Position numbers and translations under genes: made by a program
Source of the DNA: Baffinella frigidus
Taxonomy: Eukaryota > Cryptophyceae > Cryptomonadales > Baffinellaceae
Length of the DNA: 10,622 nucleotides
NCBI GenBank assembly: GCA_026770585.1
Contig: MU647960.1
Location: forward strand, 27,029-37,650
Direction of reading: 5' to 3'
In this document: positions 1 through 5,976 of the stretch, in pieces
Layout of the letters: each line of letters begins with the position of its first letter
Numbering within the stretch: the stretch's first letter is position 1
Notes under the pieces: model-generated
What the model was told of the DNA's origin: nothing
The model's input: the letters and a program-made list of their open reading frames with translations, nothing else
Databases searched by the model: none

Positions 1-234
1 GCGATGTGCGCACAGGGGGCTAGTCCAGACCTCCTCCCTGCATAGCTCGCATCCCACAGGGGTAACTCGAAAGCAAGGACGCGCACCGCCGCTAGGGTGG
101 TCATCTGCTCCTAGGACTAGCCCTACCGTAGGACCCTTGGGCCGTGCGTGTCCTTCATTGCGGGTAACTTATGTAGGTTATATACCGCGCCGTACGGTTG
201 ACCAGACCGTGCAGGATTTGTACCTCGGCGATAA
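1..234. repeat. 234-bp direct repeat, copy 1
   Basis: Bases 1-234 align colinearly with 2275-2508 (constant offset 2274). They start identically (GCGATGTGCGCACAGGGGGC) and end at the shared TACCTCGGCGATAA. The first ~90 bases are nearly identical and the rest carries scattered substitutions, so this is a duplicated segment and not a simple repeat. Each copy contains one 117-bp fold-back element. Because the window begins at base 1 of the match, the repeat may extend further left. No gene is visible in it. Confidence 0.9.
57..173. mobile_element. 117-bp fold-back (MITE-like) element, copy A
   Basis: The left arm starts CAGGGGTAACTCGAAAGCAA and continues GGACGCGCACCG. The right arm reads, in reverse complement, as a diverged version of the same sequence (CGTGCGTGTCCTTCATTG...GGGTAACTTATG). 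The two arms can fold into one hairpin. TA follows the right end. The length equals copies B and D (117 bp). It has no coding capacity, so it can only be a non-autonomous element mobilised in trans. The superfamily is not determined: a CAGGG terminus fits hAT, a flanking TA fits Tc1/mariner, and neither is proven. Confidence 0.7.
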
Positions 235-599
235 TTAGGAGGCCCTCACCAATTAAGTAATTTATCCCTTTCCCCAGGATAAAATTTGGGTGCCCTGAGT
301 AATTGTCTCACCCCCTTGTCCTGACACCACCTCCCCGCCACGCAGGGCCTGGGGCACCAGCGTTGAAGGCGAGGGGGGGCACGGCGGGCCAAGGCTGGCG
401 CGCGGGTCGATCGACAGGTTGCGGGCCTTGGGGAGTCACACGTTCGTCCGCGTGGTACTCCCCCCCCTTTGCCTCTCCCTCGCTCACACGCTCTCTCTAA
501 AGCAGCACAAACGCTCTCGTACCCTGGCGCTGGAACGGCACCCTCTCTCCCAGGCTGCTAGCGGCGGTCCCCTGGGGGTCCTCGCACTCTCGCGGCGAA
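235..599. other. no gene seen
   Basis: Mixed-composition DNA with CT/CCCC-rich stretches (about 440-500). Short open frames exist on the + strand but two of them overlap in different frames. They show no start context, no codon bias and no recognisable motif. I see nothing else to annotate. Confidence 0.5.
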
Positions 600-660
600 A
601 GGTGAATTCAATGGGAACAACGGCTGCGACAATGAAGATCACTTTTATTCCCGTCCACCC
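600..660 (+). repeat. telomere-adjoining direct repeat, copy 1
   Basis: GGTGAATTCAATGGGAACAA begins a ~60-bp segment that recurs at 1143-1203 (offset 543) with about three substitutions. In both copies the segment ends at CCACCCTA and runs straight into CCCTAAA telomere repeat, while the sequence upstream of the two copies is unrelated. Homology with a fixed end at telomere repeat is what a repeated junction or the end of a telomere-inserting element would give. A duplicated subtelomeric fragment would look the same. Confidence 0.85.
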
Positions 661-682
661 TAAACCTTAAACCCTAAACCCT
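658..682 (+). repeat. interstitial telomere repeat 1
   Basis: About three CCCTAAA-type units (one with CCTTAAA) directly after the 60-bp direct repeat. C-rich strand on +. Confidence 0.85.
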
Positions 683-764
683 CCGGGTACGGGTACTCAG
701 CCGCATTCCGTAGGGCGCTACGGTAGTCAATCCCGTAGGGTCCTACGCAGTACCCGTTCCCGGA
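682..764. repeat. imperfect inverted repeat, hairpin-forming
   Basis: Arm 682-697 (TCCGGGTACGGGTACT) is complementary to 749-764 at 15 of 16 positions. Inside lie two smaller hairpins built from CCGTAG/CTACGG (708-723) and CCGTAGGG/CCTACG. The CCGTAGGG word recurs in the fold-back elements further along, so this may be a degenerate member. It is bounded on the left by telomere repeat. Confidence 0.6.
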
Positions 765-844
765 TGCGTACCCGAACCGGTACGGTCCGGGCCGCATTCC
801 CAGCGCTTTTCTGTCCATTCTTTCTCTTCATTGTGCGCCACCCA

Positions 845-893
845 AACCTCAAACACCGAAACCCTGAACCCTGAAACCGCAACCCCTAAATCC
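845..893 (+). repeat. degenerate interstitial telomere repeat 2
   Basis: Seven-base-spaced AAACCCTGAACCCTGAAACC-like units, recognisable as decayed CCCTAAA. Same orientation as all the other arrays. Confidence 0.65.
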
Positions 894-966
894 CAGCTCC
901 TGGTCGCCAGGCAAGGGGGCGTAACGGGGAAGGGGTCATCCAAGGAGATCCCTGAGGTCCGGCTTC

Positions 967-1013
967 TCCCAGCCCTCCCCTCCTCGCCGCCTCCCAGCCC
1001 TCCCCTCCTCGCC
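967..1013 (+). repeat. 25-bp tandem duplication
   Basis: TCCCAGCCCTCCCCTCCTCG plus CC occurs at 967-988 and 992-1013. It is a local slippage duplication in C/T-rich DNA. The surrounding 894-1142 holds no convincing gene: open frames on both strands overlap each other and neither shows a motif. Confidence 0.85.
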
Positions 1014-1142
1014 AGGGACGGGTTCCAGTCAATGCTGGGAGGCAGGGGCTGCAGGTTAGTATTCAAGTACGATTCGGGATGCCTCTGCAGGCTACCAGGG
1101 TCCGTCATCGGGTCGCGGGCAATCGCGGGCGAATGGCTCCAA

Positions 1143-1203
1143 GGGTGAATTCAATGGGAACAACGGCTGCGACAATGAAGATCACATTTATTCCCGACCA
1201 CCC
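1143..1203 (+). repeat. telomere-adjoining direct repeat, copy 2
   Basis: Second copy of the 600-660 segment (GGTGAATTCAATGGGAACAA...), with ATTTAT in place of TTTTAT and CCGACC in place of CCGTCC. It is followed immediately by CCCTACACCCTAAACCCTAA telomere repeat, as in copy 1. Confidence 0.85.
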
Positions 1204-1250
1204 TACACCCTAAACCCTAAACCCTAAACCTCAATCTAACCCCACACCCA
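1195..1250 (+). repeat. interstitial telomere repeat 3
   Basis: Three to four CCCTAAA units followed by decayed copies (CCTCAATCTAACCCC, then ACCAAAACC repeats). Confidence 0.8.
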
Positions 1251-1533
1251 AACCAAAACCAAAAGAAAATGCACACAGGCACCTTGCTCCCCAATATCCC
1301 ATAGCGCCAAAATATTCCCAGCTTTTTTCGCCAAAAAAGATTTCGGCGCGGCGCGAAAATCCCTGTTTTGCCCGCACGGCGGATTTAGGGGTACGAGCGG
1401 CTGCGCCGCGGGCGTCCCTCTGCGCTATTCAGAACGCCGGTAGCGCCAAACCCCGCCCCGGGGGCGTGAAACAGCCATTAACGCCGCCCGAATAAGCCGC
1501 CATAGATGTTCGCGGCTCGCAACCTGTCCCCGG
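1251..1533. other. CpG-rich stretch, no gene seen
   Basis: Contains a small hairpin-like TTTTTTCGCCAAAAAA (1323-1338) followed by CGCG-rich sequence (GGCGCGGCGCG) and GCGCCAAA words at about 1305 and 1443. I see no open frame of note and no RNA gene. Base composition is clearly more CpG-rich than the flanking arrays. Confidence 0.45.
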
Positions 1534-1579
1534 CTCTCTCTCTTCCTCTCGCTCTGCCTCTCTCTCTCTCTCTCTCTCC
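1534..1579 (+). repeat. CT microsatellite
   Basis: An interrupted CT-rich tract ending in an uninterrupted (CT)n run of about 20 bases (about 1558-1579). It abuts the next telomere array directly. Confidence 0.9.
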
Positions 1580-1686
1580 CTAAACGCTAAACCCTAAACC
1601 CTAAACCCTAAACCCCAAACCCCAAACCCTAAACCCCAACCCCTAAACCCTAAACCCCAAACCCCAAACCCCAAACCATAAACCCC
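1578..1686 (+). repeat. interstitial telomere repeat 4
   Basis: About 15 units of CCCTAAA with CCCCAAA and CCATAAA variants. The 7-bp register is mostly kept. The C-rich strand is on +. Confidence 0.95.
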
Positions 1687-2274
1687 TACACCAGACTCTC
1701 TGGCGACCACGGGGAGGTCTCGCGCCTCGCGCGAAGTTCAACGTCGTCGATCGCCTAACCTGAGGTACGAAGGACGCTCTGTTCTCTTGTGTTCTCTGGT
1801 AAGGGTTGATCTCGCTATCGACTACCACTCGAGAATGCTGGAGGATCCTATTTCAATGTGGGGTTATGAACATTTGTACCAGGATAAGGTAAAGTATCCT
1901 GCTGACTGTGCAATACATGCAGAGTAACGTGACCAATCAACGAAAGTTACTACAAAAATGCCCATTTTTACAAGCACATCGGTTTTAAATAGGCCCCTCT
2001 AGCGTTCTCGTTTGGTAGAAGAGCCTTCACTAGGAACGCCGGGGCCTCGAGGAGAACCTGTGAACGCGCGTAGGTCAAAGGTTTCGAGCGCTTAACATGA
2101 GGTAAGGAGAAAAGTCTGCACCGGGAGAGAGCTAGGGTGTGGGTTTGGCGGTTAGGGTTCAGCTCCTGCAAGCCCTCGTACGTTTTGAGGGCCCCAGACC
2201 AAGCCCACATATTGCATTTTGGGGGCTTGTTCTTGAGTCGCACTTTGAGGGTTTGGGGTCTGAACTCCGAGCCC
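1687..2274. other. unique DNA, no gene seen
   Basis: Lower-GC, non-repetitive sequence. A small hairpin GTAACGTGACCAATCAACGA...GTTAC lies at about 1924-1950. Frames are open on the - strand across 1968-2378, but that frame runs into the duplicated 2275-2508 segment and its fold-back element, and has no motif. I do not call a gene. Confidence 0.45.
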
Positions 2275-2508
2275 GCGATGTGCGCACAGGGGGCTAGTCC
2301 AGACCTCCTCCCTGCATAGCTCGCATCCCACAGGGGTAACTCGAAAGCAAGGACACGCACCGCGCCTAGGGTGGTCATCTGCTCCTGGGACTAGCCCTAC
2401 CGTAGGACCCTTGGGCCGTGTGTGTCCTTAATTTCAAGTAACCCCTGTAGGGTATATACCGCGCCGTGCGGTTGACTAAACCGTGCAGGATTTGTACCTC
2501 GGCGATAA
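2275..2508. repeat. 234-bp direct repeat, copy 2
   Basis: Second copy of 1-234. It differs by scattered substitutions, mostly in the last 100 bases, and carries the better-preserved of the two fold-back elements. No target-site structure is seen at its edges, so it is more likely a segmental duplication than one mobile element. Confidence 0.9.
2331..2447. mobile_element. 117-bp fold-back element, copy B
   Basis: Left arm CAGGGGTAACTCGAAAGCAA + GGACACGCACCGCGCC. Right arm in reverse complement is CAGGGGTTACTTGAAATTAA + GGACACACACGGCCC. The arms therefore pair over roughly 37 bases with few mismatches. The right end is followed by TA. It lies at the same relative position in the duplicated segment as copy A, so A and B derive from one insertion followed by duplication. 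Non-coding. Confidence 0.8.
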
Positions 2509-2616
2509 CTAAACCAGGCAGGCTTTGCACATGGAAAGGTTCTGATTGGTCTAAACAGGAGTCGGATTCTCGTTACAAGCAGTGCTTTGCCCTGGTATTA
2601 AGCCTGTCATTTCCTG
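2509..2616. other. short spacer, no gene seen
   Basis: Unique sequence between the duplicated segment and the next fold-back. Short open frames read through it into the following hairpin element and are not credible genes. Confidence 0.4.
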
Positions 2617-2749
2617 GTAAGGGTGCATGCCCTAATTCCGGCAACAACCTAGTTCCGGCGTTTCGTAGCACCCTACTGTATTGCCTACCGCAGCACCCTA
2701 CGGAATGCCGGAAATAGATTGGCGCCGGAGTTAGGGTGTCCACCCTTAC
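2617..2749. mobile_element. 133-bp fold-back element of a different family
   Basis: Arm 2617-2668 (starting GTAAGGGTGCATGCCCTAAT) is complementary to 2698-2749 at about 42 of 52 positions, with a ~29-base loop containing further CACCCTA/GTAGGG words. The ends (GTAAGGGTG / CACCCTTAC) differ from the CAGGGG family. It could be a MITE or an old inverted duplication. No flanking target duplication is evident. Confidence 0.65.
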
Positions 2750-2750
2750 T

Positions 2751-2824
2751 GAGCCTGCCTGGATTAGCTACCAGCAAACGGTTCCCACTCGCTCTGGGAA
2801 GGAGGGGTGGGGTGAGCGGCGCTC
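2751..2824 (+). repeat. direct repeat unit, copy 1 (flank of fold-back)
   Basis: GCCTGCCTGGATTAGC...CGGTTCCCACTCGCTCTGGG...GGTGAGCGGC here matches 3792-3873 with small indels. In each case the segment immediately precedes a CAGGG...CTCGCTCATAAGG fold-back. So [75-bp segment + fold-back] was tandemly duplicated. Confidence 0.8.
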
Positions 2825-2969
2825 CAGGGTTACCTCGCTCATAAGGTACCTCGCCCATAAGGAGCCGCCCCCCTCCCCCGGACCCCCCCCAAGGACCACT
2901 GTAGGACTTGAGATGGGCCTACATCCATCATCTGCAGGGCTTACTCGAAGTTAAGGTCACACCATGTCG

Positions 2970-3040
2970 AGGCAGTCAGTGTGTGTGACGTTAAATTTAA
3001 CGTCCACAGAAAAGCAGTCAGTGTGTGACGTCAAATGACC
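2970..3040 (+). repeat. left subterminal repeats of the 810-bp element
   Basis: GGCAGTCAGTGTGTGTGACG TTAAATTTAACGTCC, then AAAAGCAGTCAGTGTGTGAC GTCAAATGACC. Two degenerate units of the motif that is tandemly repeated at the other end of the element. Confidence 0.75.
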
Positions 3041-3186
3041 TTAAATTAAGCAAGGTTCGCGAAAAACGGGTGTGTGCGGACCTTAAATTCAGTACATCTA
3101 CATGTACAACCAAGACACGTGATCAACTCGGCTGTCCTTTATTAGACCCGTGCAACCTTCCTCTGTGCAAGAGGAATATCTTCCTC

Positions 3187-3561
3187 TCAATCCTCGCTAT
3201 CCTCCTCCTCGCCCCCCTTCTCGCCCCCCGCCTCGCTCCCCTCCTCGCTCCCCTCCTCACCACCGCTTTCCTCCTCCGACGAGGGCTCGTCCGGGACTGG
3301 GAACTTGGCGAGGTCCAGGAACTCTGCGAAGTCCTCCGGCTCGTCATCTGAGTCGTCCTCGAGAGCCCGACACAGTTTGTATGGCAGTTCTTGATGGTTT
3401 TGGATTTTTTTGTTGGGGGTTGCACTGAATACATGTACATGAATTTTGCACCACTCGGGAACCCAGTTTGCACCACTCGGGAACCCAGTTTTTCCTGGGA
3501 AATGTTGACATTTTTTTCGACCCGAAAATTCGTCTGCTCCATTCTCCGGGCGGGTAAGCAC
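3187..3561 (-). CDS. possible acidic C-terminal coding fragment inside the 810-bp element
   Basis: A - strand frame of about 124 residues with no ATG; it opens at a GTG. The N-terminal half translates the 22-bp tandem duplication at 3445-3488 and poly-T-rich sequence and looks non-coding. From about residue 58 (ELPYKLCRALEDDSDDEPED) the composition changes. There is a short helix-prone segment (FAEFLDLAKF), then a tail almost entirely of E, D, S and G ending EDSED at a TGA (3187-3189). That could be a terminal exon of a captured host gene or a transposase relic with an acidic disordered tail. It could also be a by-product of the CTC-rich tract at 3190-3280, since opposite-strand frames over that tract are open too. 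I do not recognise the family. Confidence 0.25.
   Translation of the reverse strand: MLTRPENGADEFSGRKKCQHFPGKTGFPSGANWVPEWCKIHVHVFSATPNKKIQNHQELPYKLCRALEDDSDDEPEDFAEFLDLAKFPVPDEPSSEEESGGEEGSEEGSEAGGEKGGEEEDSED
3445..3488 (+). repeat. 22-bp tandem duplication
   Basis: TTTGCACCACTCGGGAACCC + AG occurs twice in perfect tandem (3445-3466, 3467-3488) inside the 810-bp element. Confidence 0.9.
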
Positions 3562-3590
3562 TCTACAGACTAAATTGTTTTCGCTGTTTC

Positions 3591-3674
3591 AACGTCACAC
3601 ACAAAAAGCAGTCAGTGTGCGGACGTTAAATTAACGTCACACACGAAAAGCAGTCAGTGTGCGGACGTTGAATA
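3591..3674 (+). repeat. 42-bp tandem subterminal repeats
   Basis: Two tandem units at 3591-3632 and 3633-3674, each AACGTCACACAC(A/G)AAAA + GCAGTCAGTGTGCGGACGTT. Each unit is itself partly palindromic (AACGTC...GACGTT). They lie just inside the right TIR and mirror the left-end units, so they are probable protein-binding sites of the element. Confidence 0.85.
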
Positions 3675-3791
3675 AATAACGTCCAACTCGGAGTGTCCAG
3701 TGTGTGACCTTGTATTGTGTGACCTTAACTTCGAGTAAGCCCTGTACTGTAGCGCCGTGGTGGGTGCGGCTCCTTATGAGTGAGGTACCCC

Positions 3792-3873
3792 AAGCCTGCC
3801 CGGATTAGACCAAGAAGCGGTTCCCACTCGCACTGGGGATAAGGGGTGAGCGGCTCTACTGGGGGTTGGTCTA
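3792..3873 (+). repeat. direct repeat unit, copy 2 (flank of fold-back)
   Basis: AAGCCTGCCCGGATTAGACC...CGGTTCCCACTCGCACTGGG...GGTGAGCGGC, the partner of 2751-2824, again directly followed by a CAGG(A/G)GTAC fold-back end. Confidence 0.8.
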
Positions 3874-3930
3874 CAGGAGTACTTCGCTCATAAGGAGCCG
3901 CGCCTCCCCCCTAGGACCACCGTAGGGCTA
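3874..3930 (+). mobile_element. 57-bp half of a fold-back element (tandem left arm)
   Basis: CAGGAGTACTTCGCTCATAA...CCTAGGACCACCGTAGGG + CTA is a left arm that is repeated at once at 3931-3987 with a few substitutions. It is a left half-element duplicated in tandem, without its own right half. Confidence 0.8.
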
Positions 3931-4050
3931 CAGGGGTACCTCGCTCATAAGGAGCCGCGCCCCCCCCCTAGGACCACTGTAGGGCTATCATAGGATAGGC
4001 CTACTGTAGGGTCCTAGGGGGTGCGCCTTCTCATGAGCGAGGTAACCCTG
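3931..4050. mobile_element. 120-bp intact fold-back element, TACCTCGCTCATAAGG subfamily
   Basis: Left arm CAGGGGTACCTCGCTCATAA + GGAGCCGCGCC, a C9 run, then CCTAGGACCACTGTAGGG. The right arm reads, in reverse complement, CAGGGTTACCTCGCTCATGA + GAAGGCGCACC and CCTAGGACCCTACAGTAGG. The whole is one long imperfect palindrome. It is the reference for recognising the interrupted copy at 2825-3791. TA precedes the left end and CA follows the right. Confidence 0.85.
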
Positions 4051-4128
4051 CAGGGGCGCGGAATCGCGGGAATAAAGAGCGTGAAATAATGGTTGTGAAG
4101 GGACGTTCCTGACTTGGAGAGACCAGTG

Positions 4129-4251
4129 CATGGGTTACTCGCGAATAAGGACACGCGCCACCTTACATGTAGGTTTCTACCGTAGGGCTAGTCCTAGGAG
4201 GATAGGACCGCCCTAGGGGAAATGCGTGTCCTTAATTCCAAGTGACCTCTG
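4129..4251. mobile_element. 123-bp fold-back element, copy C
   Basis: Left GGGTTACTCGCGAATAAGGA + CACGCGCC pairs with right GCGTGTCCTTAATTCCAAGT + GACC. The centre is a smaller palindrome, CTAGTCCTAGGAGGATAGGA. TA follows the right end. Slightly longer than copies A, B and D because of an indel in the middle. Confidence 0.75.
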
Positions 4252-4299
4252 TAGTCTCTCCGCGGGAGTTGCCACCTCTCCGTTCGTAGACAACGTGTA

Positions 4300-4375
4300 C
4301 AGGGGTATCTCGCTTATAAATAAGTGCCACCCCCTAGGACCCTACAGTAGACCTACGTCTAGGCCCTATGCTGGT
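4300..4375 (+). mobile_element. truncated fold-back element
   Basis: CAGGGGTATCTCGCTTATAA is a left end of the TACCTCGCTCATAAGG subfamily, followed by CCCCTAGGACCCTACAGTAG. No matching right end is found before the next inverted repeat at 4451, so the element is truncated. Confidence 0.65.
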
Positions 4376-4450
4376 CCTAAGAGGGGGGAGGCGGGCTTTG
4401 TGGGGGGGCGGAGGTGGAGTGTGCTGCAGTTGACTAAAGCGCGCAGGTCT

Positions 4451-4767
4451 GGTGCTTTGGTGCTTTTTTTTACACTCACAACGAAGGACACAACCCACCT
4501 CACTCTTGAGGAGTTGGGAATAATCTACGAGTGAGCTCCCCGACCCACCTATGCAGGTTTGGCCGGTTTTGTGAGTGGACCACTCTCACTAAGTGGACCA
4601 CTTACTTGTTTTTTTGGTGCTTGAAAAGGGGGAGAAAGGAGACTCGATCGGGCCCGAATGGGTTAGGTCTGGGAGCTCATCCGTAGATTGTCCCCATCTC
4701 CTCAAGAGTGAGGTGGGTATGGCCTTCGATGTGAGTGTAATACAAAGCACCAAAGCACCAAAGCACC
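4451..4767. mobile_element. 317-bp inverted repeat with ~100-bp arms
   Basis: Arm 4451-4550 (starting GGTGCTTTGGTGC, with TACACTCACAACGAAGG and CCCACCTCACTCTTGAGGAG) is complementary to about 4661-4767 with only scattered mismatches and short indels. The right arm carries an extra AAAGCACC triplication. The ~110-bp spacer holds GTGGACCACTCTCACT (4576-4591), which is matched again outside the right arm at about 4769-4784. Either a MITE with long arms or a local inverted duplication. Non-coding; frames across it translate the same sequence from opposite strands. Confidence 0.75.
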
Positions 4768-4805
4768 ACTGAGAGTGGTCCACTGAGAGTAGTCCACTCT
4801 CAGCC

Positions 4806-5428
4806 TCCCCCAGCACACAACCTGCAGAGTCCGAAACACCAATAGGACAACTCTCGGTTTCTGCAGCGATCCTCTGCACCGGGGGACCTGAATGTGATCC
4901 GAAAGGAGGCATGGCTTTTCTGCAGAACAAGTTCCGGTGTCCGCCTATGTTGGGAGCTCGAAGAACCTCAAGGACCTGAAGGATGCAGAGTGCATAACCT
5001 AAGTATGGAAGGGATTTTCAGATGCCGTGTCCGTCCTCCATTCCCCCCAACGTCTTTGTTGGCACCGGCACGGCAGGCCCCGACGCAAGCACTCTCCGGG
5101 AGTGGTGCTCTGGCCGCCTGCCAGCACCACTCCGGGAGTGGTGCTCTGGCCGCCCGCCCCCGCCTGCTCCCAGCTCTCTCTTGGGTCTAATCGCGGGGTG
5201 GGGTCCTGCTCTGCCCCGCCCGCACTCGCATCCTTCTTCGTTCAAGCCGCCTCCGCGGGATGCTGGGCCCTTCTCTGCTCCGCACTCTGCCCCACATTCG
5301 CCTGTTTCTGCAGCGCGAGAGGCTCCTTCATGCATCATTCTCCCTCACGCACCCCACTCTGTGTTTTCCTGTGTATTCCTCACGAGGGGAATTCCTTTTT
5401 AGTGGAATGATCCCCGAAATAGTCCAAT
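4806..5428. other. no convincing gene
   Basis: Several overlapping open frames cover 4890-5410 on both strands (up to 127 residues), all low-complexity in P, S, A and R. None has a motif, and two + frames of nearly equal length overlap in different phases, as expected of C-rich, stop-poor DNA. Contains the duplication at 5094-5158. Confidence 0.45.
5094..5158 (+). repeat. tandem duplication with an 11-bp-stem palindrome
   Basis: CTCCGGGAGTGGTGCTCTGG + CCGCC(T/C)GCC occurs at 5094-5122 and 5130-5158 (offset 36, one mismatch). The join contains AGCACCACTCC-G-GGAGTGGTGCT (5123-5145), an exact inverted repeat. Confidence 0.9.
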
Positions 5429-5482
5429 ATCCTAAAGTCTACCTAATGACTTATATATCCTAAAGTCTACCTAATGACTTAT
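5429..5482 (+). repeat. 28-bp tandem duplication
   Basis: ATCCTAAAGTCTACCTAATG + ACTTAT occurs at 5429-5454 and 5457-5482. AT-rich in an otherwise C-rich stretch. No gene is seen from here to 5677, where C-rich ACCC(A/T)CC words grade into telomere repeat. Confidence 0.9.
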
Positions 5483-5677
5483 GTTCTATCGTTCGGAGTT
5501 CCCCTCCCAGAGTCGGAGTCGGAGTTCCCATCCTACCCACACTACCCACACCCACCCTCCACCCCGCCCGCGATCAACTTCATGAAAGGTCCTAAAGTGA
5601 GCTAACCTTCGGTCTTCCAGCAATCTCTGCACCCCATCCTACCCCACAAGGCGCCCGGAAGTTGCCACCCACCCCAT

Positions 5678-5975
5678 CCCTAAAGCCTAAACAATGAACC
5701 CTAAACCCTAAACCCTAAACCATAAACCCTAAACCCTAAACCTTAAACCTTAAACCCCAAACCCTAAACCCAAAACCCTAAACCCTAAACCCTAACCCTA
5801 AACCCTAAACCCAAAGCCTCAAATCACAAACCATAAACCATAAACCATAAACCATAAACCATAAACCATAAACCCTAAACCATAAACCCTGAACCCTGAA
5901 CCCGCAACCCTCAACCCTAAACCCTAAACCCTCAAACCTAAACCCTAGACCCTCAATCCTGAATCCGAAACCTAT
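5678..5975 (+). repeat. interstitial telomere repeat 5 (~300 bp)
   Basis: About 40 heptamers, CCCTAAA with variants CCATAAA, CCTTAAA, CCCGCAA and CCCTCAA. The right part is the most decayed (CCTCAATCCTGAATCCGAAA). The C-rich strand is on +. It is terminated by the 36-bp inverted end of the element at 5977. Confidence 0.95.
5831..5872 (+). repeat. homogeneous CCATAAA sub-array
   Basis: Six contiguous CCATAAA units (TTTATGG on the other strand) inside the telomere-like array. A single variant has been multiplied locally. Confidence 0.9.
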
Positions 5976-5976
5976 T

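Larger units (their letters stand above)
2935..3744. mobile_element. 810-bp non-autonomous TIR element
   Basis: The termini are perfect 28-bp inverted repeats: 2935-2962 starts CAGGGCTTACTCGAAGTTAA, and 3717-3744 is its exact complement. The ends are recognisably the same family as the 117-bp fold-backs. Inside each end lie subterminal repeats built on GCAGTCAGTGTG and ACGTTAAATT/AACGTCACAC, a layout typical of transposase-binding regions. No transposase is recognisable. The only coding candidate is an acidic - strand frame ending at 3187. The left flank is TG and the right flank TA, so a target duplication is not clear at the CAGGG border. Comparison with the uninterrupted copy suggests TAC at 2920-2922 and 3745-3747. 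The perfect TIRs argue for a recent insertion compared with the decayed fold-backs around it. Confidence 0.85.
2825..3791. mobile_element. fold-back element split by the 810-bp insertion
   Basis: The left half (2825-2934: CAGGGTTACCTCGCTCATAA..., then AGGACCACTGTAGG) and the right half (3745-3791: TACTGTAG...GTGCGGCTCCTTATGAGTGA + GGTACCCC) together match the intact element at 3931-4050. The 810-bp element lies between them. The left half also has a 16-bp internal tandem duplication (TACCTCGCTCATAAGG, then TACCTCGCCCATAAGG, 2831-2862). Confidence 0.75.

Noticed and set aside
2935-3744. Assignment of the 810-bp element to hAT or Tc1/mariner
   Set aside because: CAGGG ends fit hAT but no 8-bp target duplication is seen; TA follows the right end but TG precedes the left. 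Evidence is insufficient for either.
5018-5410. Overlapping frames of 106-127 residues on both strands
   Set aside because: Several equal-length frames in different phases over C-rich DNA; P/S/A/R-rich, no motif, and they cross the tandem duplication at 5094-5158.
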